Source: Euperipatoides rowelli (Eukaryota > Onychophora > Udeonychophora > Euonychophora > Peripatopsidae). From it: a stretch of DNA of 12,130 nt. Positions 1 through 8,686 of this stretch are shown here, in pieces; positions within the stretch are counted from its first letter, which is position 1; each line of letters opens with the position of its first letter. The stretch is from the NCBI GenBank assembly GCA_003024985.2, contig PXIH01S0004834.1; one strand, 5' to 3'. The position numbers and the translations under genes are program-made. Under the pieces are notes generated by a model. It saw only the letters and a program-made list of their open reading frames with translations. It did not search any database and was not told the DNA's origin.

Positions 1-60
1 AAAATATTTGTATAAAAATAACCCCCACTTCCACAAAAAAAAAAGATTACAGTATCTTAC

Positions 61-162
61 CTTTATATGATGTTTGCATGAGACTATCGATCGTAACTTC
101 GTAAGTCTCGTGATACTGGTACCTCGTTTTCAGTTTCAAAATGGCAGCATCCATAGTTTACG
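61..162 (-). CDS. Possible first coding exon, unknown protein
   Basis: On the minus strand an ATG at 154-152 opens a frame of 31 codons, plus one base of the next, that runs without a stop into a consensus splice donor (AAAG|GTAAGATA, junction between 61 and 60). The start has a good context, with A at -3 and G at +4. The peptide begins MDAAILKLKTRYQYHETYEV and is polar and charged, unlike the low-complexity translations around it. An in-frame TAA lies 6 bases upstream of the ATG, so this ATG would be the true start. CTGTAG at 168-163 could be a splice acceptor that begins the exon at 162, making 155-162 5' UTR, but its pyrimidine tract is weak. The stretch is richer in GC than its surroundings. 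The rest of the gene would lie off the left edge. I do not recognise the family. The phase-1 donor is the main support. Confidence 0.35.
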
Positions 163-718
163 CTACAGTATCAAAATTATTCTCATGGCTCAAACGGATG
201 ATTTATTTAGACTTTAATATTTTGTTAAAACATAAGTGCAGAAGATTATATTTCAGGTTTGTAGGTATGAATTAATGAAAAGAAATAACGTTAAAAATGA
301 TAGCTAATGTACATATTTTGATTTTTGATACAATTTAGGTGAAAATCTGAATTAACCTTATACAATAGAGAAAATGTAAAGGTACAAAAAAAGTCCTAAA
401 TAGGCCAAAATCAGAACAAAGGTTTGAATTTACTCGATTATTGTATTTTAAAATTAATATGAAATCTTACAACTTTTCTATCTTCCTATCCTTTATTATT
501 AAACAATTTTTTTTTTTAAAAAAAATTTTTTTTTTTTTTTGTAAACCGAAAAAAAAACCCCGAAATATGAACAGAAAAAAAAAAACATTTTTGTTCCGGT
601 TATGGTTTCGTTTTCTGAATTCTTAATTATTTCGGTTTGGTTCCTGTTTAGCTTAAAAAATCTTTTTTTTTTCTTTTCAGTTTCCGTTCCGGTTATATAG
701 AGTCTGTTGTTTTCAACG
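163..718. other. Non-coding stretch with A/T runs
   Basis: No supported gene. It holds a T12-A8-T17 block near 507-540 that can fold on itself. At about 540-700 there is a degenerate run of ACCGAA/TTCGGT words, including GTTCCGGTTAT twice (593-603 and 686-696) and the opposite-strand word AAACCGAAA near 542. This looks like decayed repeat DNA. Confidence 0.5.
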
Positions 719-1084
719 ATGCCAGCTTTCTATAGTACATCGACAATTTTCCTAAGTCATTCTGTACAAAGTTGTATTATAAACTGGACTGTGCTAGACA
801 ATCTGGCCAATGAGATTTCTAGTAGAACCTTTACACTATATTATAATCCAGCCTTAACTTTATAGATATCTAAAGAAAGTGATAAATTTATTCTCAAAGT
901 AGAGATGTAACCAGTATTAGATATTGACTTAAAATATTTAAAAAAAAAAGTTATTTTTATAGCAAACTCATTTCTTAAATATTGCAACACGTTAAAAACT
1001 CACATTAATTAATGTTAAATTTAAGATAATCAGTAAAAAAAATAGTCATCGAGAATGAGATGCAAAATGCTACCTTTGTTTTAC

Positions 1085-1293
1085 CTCAGAAAACTTTTTT
1101 CCACATTTAGTTTTATTTCAAAGTTTAAAAGTAATCTCTGAATTTTAAAAGTTTGGTAGCGTTTGTTAACTAATTTTGGGCAGAGCTCATAGAATGAACC
1201 ATACGTCACAGAGAATAGACAGATCACAACAGAGTTTAAAATATTTAACATCCGCATATCTATTGTCGGAGCATTTCCAAATAATGACCGCAT
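1085..1293 (-). CDS. Possible exon, unknown hydrophobic protein
   Basis: A minus-strand frame starts with ATG at 1293-1291 and stays open for about 70 codons, until it reaches GAG|GTAAAA, a plausible splice donor (junction between 1085 and 1084). The only stop is the TAA formed by the intronic bases, so the open frame ends exactly at the donor. The peptide starts MRSLFGNAPTIDMRMLNILN. It has a hydrophobic stretch (SVVICLFSVTYG) and a basic, leucine-rich tail. No good acceptor is seen upstream, and an in-frame TAA lies four codons before the ATG, so it would have to be a first coding exon. Joining it to the exon at 162 runs into a stop before that exon's donor, so the two are probably not consecutive. 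The family is not recognised and it could be a chance ORF. Confidence 0.25.
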
Positions 1294-1349
1294 GATGAAA
1301 AATTATTTTATTTAGGAAAATAGCAGAACCTCACAATACGCTAATGCTC

Positions 1350-1381
1350 GATTTGATTTAGAATAAATTCTAAATCAAATC
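1350..1381. repeat. Perfect 15-bp inverted repeat
   Basis: GATTTGATTTAGAAT is followed by a 2-base spacer (AA) and then its exact reverse complement. All 15 positions pair and pairing stops at the next flanking base. It could extrude as a cruciform or be the tip of an old foldback element. There is no gene or terminator context. Confidence 0.9.
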
Positions 1382-1534
1382 AACCAGTTTTAAAATTATC
1401 TCTTTTTTCCTATTACAAATTTGAAATGCCTATCTGAGGAATTAAAAAATATATTTATTAAATATAACACAGGTGTACCTTTGATCAGCACATGTTGAAT
1501 GATTTGTTGCGAAAAACTAGTGTACGATATAATC

Positions 1535-1550
1535 GGGGAGGGGGGGTGGG
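1535..1550 (+). other. G-quadruplex-type run
   Basis: GGGGAGGGGGGGTGGG contains four or more G-triplets with one-base loops, which fits the usual G4 pattern. It stands out in very AT-rich DNA. Its 12-bp core recurs in reverse orientation at 2085-2096. Confidence 0.7.
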
Positions 1551-2501
1551 CACTTTACGATTAAAATTGAAAAAAAAAAAAAATTGATACATATAAGCCT
1601 ATTTAGATTTGTAAAAAAATTTAAGAAATGTAACTTTCACATTAATATTACAAACCGTTATTTTGTTTTCAAGTAGTGTTGTAAATTTAAAACTTGATAG
1701 GTAATGGCTAAAAATGGGGAGAGGTTCTGACACATGGCTAAAAATTTAACGTAACTCGGTTAATTTTCGAGAAAGTTAAATTTCTCATTTAATTAAAATC
1801 AATTATTTGAAGCATTTTTACTCAACTGAGTTAAGAAATTTCATTAACTTATCCAAACTGATTCTAACCCTCATACCTTTTGTTCCTAAAATTTGCACTG
1901 TTAATAGATTTTACAAATGATGTGTAATGTTTGAACAATACAGCTTTCGTTTTGTACTTTTCGTAAGATGCAATAGAAATTTACCTGAAATTAAAGACTG
2001 TAGATTATATTTTGTGTTCCTCCAGTGATTCATTAGAAGTTTTCAGCAGACCATGATCAATATCATGTTGGAATTGATTACATACACCCCCCCTCCTTCT
2101 CCCAAACTATTTAAATTAATTTAAATTGTAATTATCAACTTAAATTATTTTTTCATCTTTATCAATTAGTATTTACAGATTTTATCCTTTCATACAGTAG
2201 AGGTTTTAAGATGGTAAGGAATTATTTAGGCTTCCAAAAGGTTTTCTGTCAAAAAAATTTACTTTGTTATTTTATCTAACTAGTCTTGGAAATAATTTTT
2301 TTGGAGGCTTTGTTAGTTAATAATTAAAGTTTATTATCTCATTGAAAAGACTAATTACATTTTAATTATTAATCTTGAATTCTCAACGTCTTCAGAAACA
2401 TTATTTTCTTTTAAATATTATACCATTTCTCTAATAAATTTTAAAAGTGTACACAGTCATACATTTTGTCTTAAATTAGTATTGTATATTTATATTTCAG
2501 G

Positions 2502-2511
2502 TTTATTTATT
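2502..2511 (-). promoter_or_regulatory. Tandem poly(A) signal, minus strand
   Basis: Read on the minus strand this is AATAAATAAA, two overlapping AATAAA hexamers. A GT-containing stretch (TGACTGTGTACAC on the minus strand) follows about 40-60 bases downstream. The preceding ~850 bases are T-rich on that strand, as animal 3' UTRs often are. It would end the transcript carrying the ORF at 3360-3557, if that ORF is real. Confidence 0.3.
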
Positions 2512-3359
2512 CATAAATATTCACATGTGAACAAATATCAATATTTAAAAATTATATAATAATACAAATCAGTGTTATGTTTTATCTACAAGTATTATGA
2601 AAACAAAATTAGATTAGAGAATATAAATAAGAAATAAAAGAACAGAGTTAATGTCAGTAGAGTAAAGCACAAATCGTACAACATATAGCTTACTCTAAAA
2701 TTAATAATATCCAGGTGTAGACAGTCATTTTCATAAAGAAAACCAAAAAAAAAAAACATTCAGATCTTTTAGGTATCTTTAGAACCGTTAACAATCAAGC
2801 CAACGAAAGATCCATACATGATAAAAACACACAGAAAAGTTTGAATTCCATAGCAATGCATGATAAAACATCAAGACGTAATTCAAGTTCATTTATTAGT
2901 AAATTTAGATGATATCCAATTATAATCCAAACAAATCCAACGATGATAAATCAGTCTTCAAAACGTTATCTTATTACCGAACGTTACCAATACCATACTA
3001 CGGTACAGTTACAATACAAGATCTCGCTGCATCCAACAAACTCCATGATTGAAAAGTCGGTTAGCAAAATAAAAAAACAGGTATAAGTAATCAGAATAAA
3101 AATAAATCCATTTATTCTTGCTTTTGAATAAATGAATTGATATAAACAAAAAGTAATGCTAATTAAAGATTCCTTCAGGCCCTGTTAAATGCCTAGTATT
3201 TTGTAGCACAAAAGTAAATTATTCCACAGACAATCCATTGCATCTCCAAAGCCAAAATTTCACATTAATCGCTTGGTATAATCCAGAAAATTATAGGCTA
3301 ATAGATAAAAATAATAATTTAAAAACATAAGAAAAAGCTATTTACAAAATAATAACTAT

Positions 3360-3557
3360 CTACAATTTGCTAGCAGCCATTACGGCGCTCCATTTTATGT
3401 ATGGGAATCTTAATAGGTGTAGTTTAGAATATGTCATGTATTTGAAATATAATAAAAAGTCATCCAAGTAGCCTACAATATTATTGACATTATAAAGAAC
3501 GAGTCTTGTGAATTTGGTGATCTTTGGGCCATTAAAACAATAGTTTAGAACCTTCCC
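3360..3557 (-). CDS. Weak candidate terminal exon, unknown
   Basis: A minus-strand frame runs 65 codons between a TGA (3560-3558) and a TAG (3362-3360). It has no early ATG, so it would need to be a 3' exon. One possible acceptor (ATTGTAG) at 3479-3473 would shorten it. The C-terminus reads KWSAVMAASKL. About 850 bases of 3' UTR-like DNA and the AATAAATAAA at 2502-2511 follow. The run is longer than expected by chance at any one site in such AT-rich DNA, but not over a whole window. The family is not recognised. Confidence 0.18.
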   Translation of the reverse strand, partial: GKVLNYCFNGPKITKFTRLVLYNVNNIVGYLDDFLLYFKYMTYSKLHLLRFPYIKWSAVMAASKL

Positions 3558-4304
3558 TCATTTATTAAAATGTAACAAATGATTTTAAAATGGCTACAAT
3601 ATTATTAAAAAAAATAACAGGGCTATGTACAGTACGATATATATACAGTACGGTAGTTGAGTGTTTTGCATGTGGATGGCTTAAATTGTCCTAATTTTCT
3701 GTACTATTATAAATTTCATATTTCTACCTATAAAGGGCTCTGGTATACTGTTGTCTGTGAAAAAATTCAAGATGTTTAAACAGAATTCTGCAGAGACATT
3801 GTAAATAATTCAAGTAATTTTTTTAAATAAGATTTTTGTATTAAAAAAAATTCATCGATTTTGGTAGAAATTGCACAATTATTATTTCCTGGTAAACTAG
3901 AGACAATAATTGTAACCTAACCCTAAAAACTTAAATTAGGATTTTTTCAAGTCATAAGGCACATATGAACACTGTTCACATGGGCACCATTATCTCCAAG
4001 TATATCTAATTAAAAAAAAATGTTCATGAGATGCTATACAATGTTAACCCACATTTTTTTGTTACAATAATGAAATACTAATTAGGCTATGATAATTTGT
4101 TTTGAAATTAGGTCAGTCATAAAGACAGACTAGCTGTAAATTCAGTTGTTTTGACAACACAACCTGTATTTTAACATTTTCTTAATTTACTGATATGTTG
4201 AAAGTTGACTCGAAGATAAGTGATTGATGTGATATCAATGCATTAGAAATGATCGATATCAAGTGATATTGAATGCATAGAATACATAAATAATATCCAT
4301 TATC
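3558..4304. other. Non-coding stretch, nothing recognised
   Basis: AT-rich DNA without a supported gene. Two near-identical words (GTGATATCAATGCAT and GTGATATTGAATGCAT) lie about 30 bases apart near 4230-4275. Nothing else stands out. Confidence 0.5.
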
Positions 4305-5024
4305 CAGTGTTGACTTTTAAGATCTTAAACCTACTTGTCCAGCCGACAGGTAGTAATTCAATATTACCTGCCCTTAATGAAAATTACCTGTGCAATATAA
4401 AATATATGATCAAATTAGGAGTGTAGGGCCTATATATATAAAAAAAAACACTATTTTGTTTATCTTATTATATACATGTTAGTAGTAAACGAAACAAAAA
4501 TAGAAAACGATTACCTTACATTCTGATCTCAACATTATATTACGATTCTGTAATATCAGGTAATAGGCTAAGCCTAATCATATAATTAATCCGATTCATT
4601 GTCCAATGCTTTGTGATTTTCTTCCAGTTTACTGTTTTTTTTTTGGTATCAAATTTATTAAAAAAATAATTGGCATCAATAATTTTGATAAGGAGAATAA
4701 TAATTTTAAAATGAAATATTTTACAATTGCTTGTAGGCTACATAGTTAAACAAATGTCGTGGAAGTCATAAGTTCTAAGAAAAGTCACACGTTCTACTCA
4801 TTTAAGCTCCATCTCTTTATTTTCAGCACTAGATTTTCTTATCTAGTCTACTTATCAAGTTATCATTAACACAATAATTGTAGGCTACAGTAAGCTACAA
4901 TTTTTACAAAATTCATGGTGAAAAAAATTTACTTGTCTTCAAAACAGGTGAACAGTTATAATTTGCCTGTATGACATTTACTACCTGTCACGAAAAGACT
5001 GACATGCCTTGTAATTGAACACTA
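4305..5024. mobile_element. Candidate hAT-like non-autonomous transposon
   Basis: The left end reads CAGTGTTGAC and the right end, reverse-complemented, reads TAGTGTTCAA. Within 40 bases of each end the 12-mer GACAGGTAGTAA occurs (4345-4356) and, exactly inverted, TTACTACCTGTC (4978-4989). The arms also share ACAGG/CCTGT words. CAGTGTT-type termini are typical of animal hAT elements. The interior is AT-rich and has no transposase frame, so it would be a MITE-like passenger of about 720 bp. A matching 8-bp target duplication is not visible (CCATTATC on the left, TAATGCCA on the right), so the ends may be decayed or misplaced. Confidence 0.4.
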
Positions 5025-5117
5025 TAATGCCAATGCAAACGACTGTTAATAAAATTTCACCCCAAGAAAACTACCAAATATTTTGTAGGTCAGATAGAAG
5101 CCATACTATTTCAATAG

Positions 5118-5246
5118 TGGTTCTCTAATTTTTTGAAATGGACAATTTATATTTCTGGTCAAACAGATTCAAGTGAAGTAGAGATAAAGGATATAGTTAA
5201 AAAGTTATTGATGGATGTCAGATACAGGCCTCGTTGGAAAATCTAG
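5118..5246 (+). CDS. Weak candidate exon, unknown
   Basis: After CAATAG, a possible acceptor, a frame of 42 codons runs to TAG at 5244-5246. The translation is unusually protein-like, charged and varied, including SSEVEIKDIVKKLLMDVRYR, whereas neighbouring frames give poly-N/K/I/F strings. There is no start codon at its beginning and no good donor, so it could only be a terminal exon. No poly(A) signal is close; the nearest AATAAA is about 270 bases downstream. It lies just beyond the candidate transposon at 4305-5024. It may be an exon, a decayed coding relic or chance. Confidence 0.2.
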   Translation, partial: WFSNFLKWTIYISGQTDSSEVEIKDIVKKLLMDVRYRPRWKI

Positions 5247-5856
5247 CGCATCAATTTTTTTTTGTTTTTTGTTGACTTCTACCACTATAATATAGGAAGT
5301 TCCTTCATTAGCCCATGAGTAGCTTAACCAGTTTAAGATTAAAATAATTTTTTAAATAATATTTCTAAGTGTTATTTTATTCTTCCAATTCGACATACAG
5401 TAGGTACGCTTTTGTTCTTTTATACTGTTTCTAAGATGCATAATCCCATAGGCCAATTACATTACTGGTCACTTAATCACTTATTTTAATACTAAATAAG
5501 CTACAGTATAAAATAAATGGCCTAACTTATTTATTCTAAAATAAGTTTTCAGTATAGGTTATCTTTTTAATAGTAATATCAGTAAATACGAAAAAAAAAA
5601 AAAAGTAAAGATTATTGTAGACTTATTCATTTTTTAATCGTTTTGTTTGTAATTACAATTTATGATATTTTATTTTTTTTCCATCTGTAAAACTGCCTAC
5701 CCATAACCCCATTAGAAAGTGAGCAATTCCAAATGTATCCTTGTTGGGACACATTTGGACATTTTGTACTTTGTGAGAAATTTTTTTTTTAGCACAAAGC
5801 ATCAATCTATAAAATTACAAAGTGTGATAACTAAATCACTAAATCTCCGAATAATA
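5247..5856. other. Non-coding stretch containing a hairpin
   Basis: No gene is supported. Apart from poly(A/T) runs, the notable item is the imperfect hairpin at 5716-5772. Confidence 0.5.
5716..5772. other. Imperfect 57-nt hairpin
   Basis: The core is TCCAAATGTATCC (5728-5740), loop TTGTTG, then GGACACATTTGGA (5747-5759). It has 13 positions with one mismatch, which becomes a G-U pair if the minus strand is transcribed. Beyond a one-base bulge, AAT pairs with ATT, and after a symmetrical 4-base internal loop AAAGT pairs with ACTTT. Size and shape resemble a short pre-miRNA, but no miRNA family is recognised. It could also be a small foldback repeat. Confidence 0.45.
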
Positions 5857-6475
5857 TTAAAGAATTATTTTTTATAAAAATTGATTTTTAAAGATAATTA
5901 GGCTACTAAAAAATAAAAGTCGACTGAAAAAAAAAATTCAAACGCATAAAAAAAAAAGGTTATTAAAGATAAAATTAATATTACTGTCCTCCGTCTAATA
6001 TTTCAAAAAAAAAATTTCAAATTTTTTGTTGGGTCACAGATTGTTTGATAGCGTCACTGTTTCTACATCTGTTTTGGCTGTGTTGATTTATGCCGTAAAT
6101 AGTTATGTTCCGCTTGTAGTGAAGCTTGTTTTGATTTTTTTTTAAACAGATTGAGCACAAATGATAAATTTGATTACGATTCTTTACAAGTATTTAATTA
6201 ATTATAATTAGTCCATATGATTTTCAGCTTTTAGCTGACAAAGATAGTGAAAATTGCATAGTTTAGAATAGAAAGCGCCATTGGTTTCTCAACACTAACA
6301 AAATATCTCCCCCTAGCGTATACAATAGAAAATGTTTTAAAAGGGAGGAACTAAAAACTAATATTTTAAAAATTAAATTGTATATAACATTTTTTATTTA
6401 ATATTTTTTTTTAGTAATTATCTTTGAAAACCAATGATAAAAAAATATTAGAAATCTGTTACATTTGCCCTTTAA
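5857..6475 (+). mobile_element. TTAA-flanked MITE, copy A
   Basis: This is a diverged copy of the element at 8687-9228. Both share a core reading CTGTTTCTACATCTG, GTTGATTTATGC and TTCCGCTTGTAGT, and a right end CTGTTACATTTG followed by CC and TTAA (6472-6475). The right arm, reverse-complemented, matches the left arm over AAAGATAATTA, CTACTAAAA, AAGGTTAT and the CTCC block. This gives inverted arms of roughly 130-140 bp. The left tip is TTAAAG, then seems to lack about 17 bases of the terminus found in copy B. TTAA target duplications with AGG-type ends suggest a Kolobok- or piggyBac-type source. There is no transposase frame. Confidence 0.65.
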
Positions 6476-6542
6476 ATAAGATTTCATTGCTCATACCATT
6501 CTTACATAAAAATGGTTACATTTCCTGGAAAATGTGAATGCA

Positions 6543-6599
6543 TTTATTGAATAAAGAATACAAATATATACAGATTTAAATTACAATTAAAAGTTTATT
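6543..6599 (-). promoter_or_regulatory. Tandem poly(A) signals, minus strand
   Basis: AATAAA is present on the minus strand at 6599-6594 (context GTGCAAATAAAC) and again at 6548-6543. The sequence between and after them is T-rich, with TGTATATATTTGTATT. Cleavage near 6570-6580 would end the transcript whose last coding exon is at 7701-7746. MITE copy A begins only about 70 bases further on. Confidence 0.4.
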
Positions 6600-7700
6600 T
6601 GCACTACAAATACTGCACCGACTACACAACTAAATTCACAGTTGGTGCAACATCATCGTACAGTACATTTGTACATTAGCCACATTGATTTACAGCCACA
6701 AAAGGGCGTGGAGGACAGAACTAGTCATGATAAAAGGATTTTTTGTATTTTTTTTTTTTGTAAATGACTGCCTTAACGTGTGTGAGAGAAAAATATCTTA
6801 TATAAAGTTACCAAGCATTTTTATCTGTCATTAAAAAAGTAACAAATTAAAAAAAGTAAGCAGCCGACAAGCTTGGACAGTATTAACAAGATGATATACA
6901 TACATTAGATGGCGGTCAATTAAAGAATGTTGGGGAGAAAATAAATATGCTATTCCTTTAAAAAAAAAAAAAATACTTTAGTTACCCTGGACATCACAAA
7001 ATACAGCAAAAATAAACAAATAAAAATATTAAGGGAACAGTTAAAAATAGGATGAATGTACATGTACAATGCAAAGTTAGATAAGAAACAGATCTAGATC
7101 AGGCTAGGTTGAAAAACAATCAAATAAAGTCCCAATATTAAACAAAAAAATAAGAGGAAAAAAATAGTAGGGAAGTAAATGAGCTACTGTTAAAGAGTGT
7201 ATTTAAAAAATATTACAGATCATGCACTGTGAGTTTTAAACTTTTTTTTTCCATTTCTTTTTTGTCAAAGTATAAATTATTTCTAAAATATGTATTATAC
7301 AAGAGAAGGGATTTAGTAATATTTTTTTAAATAATATACTTGATTAAAAAAAAAATTTGCACGTAATATTTAAAATTTTTCTCTTTCCATATTTTTTTTC
7401 TTTCTTTCTTTATACAAGATCCCTGGGCGTTGTCTTGATTTATTTTATTTTTCCTTATTTTTTTTTTTTTAAATATATCTGAATAAATTCATAAAAAGGA
7501 AGCAATCTATGCTTGTAGGAAAATGATATTAACAAGTGACTGGATGTGTTGTAGGCTCTCAAAAAAAGAAACATCCCCAAAAAAGGAAACAAAAAAACGT
7601 GAGAATACCAGCAAGTTTTTTTTTTTGACGAAGATACAGGCGCTCTTGCAACACGCAGATTGAGAAATAATCACCAGAGGGCAACACATCCCCCATCACT
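6575..7700 (-). other. Candidate 3' UTR, minus strand
   Basis: About 1.1 kb with no long coding frame, U-rich on the minus strand, lying between the TAA at 7703-7701 and the AATAAA at 6599-6594. Near its 3' end TGCACCGACT (6614-6623) can pair with AGTTGGTGCA (6640-6649), with one imperfect pair, forming a 10-bp stem with a 16-base loop. The opposite-skewed base composition compared with neighbouring DNA supports a transcribed unit. Support depends on the upstream exon being real. Confidence 0.35.
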
Positions 7701-7746
7701 TTACTGAGCTTTCTCCTTTTTTCCAATTGGAACTTTAGACTTCACC
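7701..7746 (-). CDS. Candidate terminal coding exon, lysine-rich tail
   Basis: On the minus strand a T7 tract followed by GTAG (7750-7747) forms a good 3' splice site. The exon begins with the last base of a split codon, then encodes VKSKVPIGKKEKAQ and a TAA (7703-7701). The tail is basic and polar, the kind often found at the cytosolic or nuclear C-terminus of a protein. A ~1.1-kb UTR-like region and a consensus AATAAA follow, so acceptor, stop and poly(A) signal occur in the correct order. Upstream exons should lie at higher coordinates on the minus strand. No donor of matching phase (two bases of a codon) was found with confidence up to 12130. The family is not recognised. Confidence 0.35.
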
Positions 7747-8686
7747 CTACAAAAAAATAGTAGCATTAATTTACATCAAGTTGCAATCAATTGGAAAAAA
7801 AAGACAATAACGTATCTAAAAAAAAAAAAATTTATCTACAGTATAGACCTATGATATACAAATGGAGCAGAAAAGTCAATTATACAATAGGTAAAACGTT
7901 TTTTTTATTACAATTTATGGATAGAGATTAAAAAAGACAAGGAATAATGAAAAGAACGGGAAGATAAAATAAAGCAAAAAGAAATTGAAGGTGGTAAAGA
8001 AAGCAGCTAGCATTAGTTTGAACATATTTTAGGCTACAAAAATATTGCAGGTTCTGAGTGAAAGAGGCAGATTAACATATGGGAATGATCATAGCCGTAT
8101 TTAAAAATAGGTGCATTGCTCTCAAAGAGTTTAATAAAAAGAAAAAGTCTGTTTTGAATGTGAGTGACTAGCCCTCATTTACAGTTTGAAATGAGTAAAC
8201 AAAATGATAGTAATATACACCAAAATAAGTGAGCAATTCATTATTGTTTATCGAAGTGGAACAACAAACAATTATGATAATGGATGTATTTGCTAAAACT
8301 AAAGCTAGAAACAAAAAAAAAAATATTAAAATAAAACTAACAATATTCCTGAATAACAATATTGAAACTTGTGTAATGCTTTAAAATTAAGTGAAATATT
8401 AACTAAAACTGATTTTTATTTGTACGTGTCATAGAAAACTAATATTTCAAAAACTTATTTGTATCTTTTACTGTCATATTAATCATCTGTGATTTTGAGC
8501 TGTGTGTAATTAATTAATTACTGTATAACAGAGCATTATAATTATTTTCACTTTTTTTATGTTTGTTGCTGAAATAATTTTTATCGTTTTGTTGAAGTTT
8601 GTCAATCTAAATAATGCATTTAGTTTTCCAGTAACAGTATTCAATTTATAATTTTTTTTATCTTACCTTTTTTTTTTAAATTTAAA
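7747..8686. other. Non-coding stretch, probable intron
   Basis: No gene is supported on either strand. On the minus strand a T11-GTTTCTAG acceptor-like site occurs near 8304-8322, but the frame after it is short and low in complexity. If the exon at 7701-7746 is real, this is its upstream intron. Confidence 0.4.

Larger units (their letters stand above)
1294..3359. other. Long non-coding stretch
   Basis: No gene is supported on the plus strand. It contains a perfect palindrome (1350-1381), a G-rich run (1535-1550) with an inverted C-rich partner (2085-2096), and ATGGCTAAAAAT twice near 1704 and 1734. Roughly 2490-3359 reads on the minus strand as T-rich, 3' UTR-like DNA ending at AATAAATAAA. 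Confidence 0.5.

Noticed and set aside
141-275. Plus-strand ORF starting MAASIVYATV with a good start context
   Set aside because: It is antisense to the minus-strand candidate exon, which has a consensus donor. The plus frame becomes low-complexity after 20 codons and has only a weak donor.
441-626. Plus-strand 61-codon ORF
   Set aside because: The translation is mostly K and F from poly(A/T) runs, with no splice or start support.
719-865. Plus-strand 48-codon ORF (MPAFYSTSTIFLSHS) and, opposite, a short frame ending RKLASLKTTDSI after a TTTGTACAG acceptor
   Set aside because: Both strands give equally protein-like short frames, which suggests base composition rather than coding. Neither has complete exon signals.
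3448-3470. YLDD word in the minus-strand frame, resembling a reverse-transcriptase active site
   Set aside because: The residues before and after do not resemble the surrounding reverse-transcriptase motifs, and four residues are easily found by chance.
7507-7689. Minus-strand 60-codon ORF
   Set aside because: It falls in the putative 3' UTR and is dominated by F/S/K from T-rich DNA.
8168-8359. Minus-strand hydrophobic 63-codon ORF with an acceptor-like T-run
   Set aside because: It is low-complexity and gives no donor in the phase needed to join the exon at 7746.
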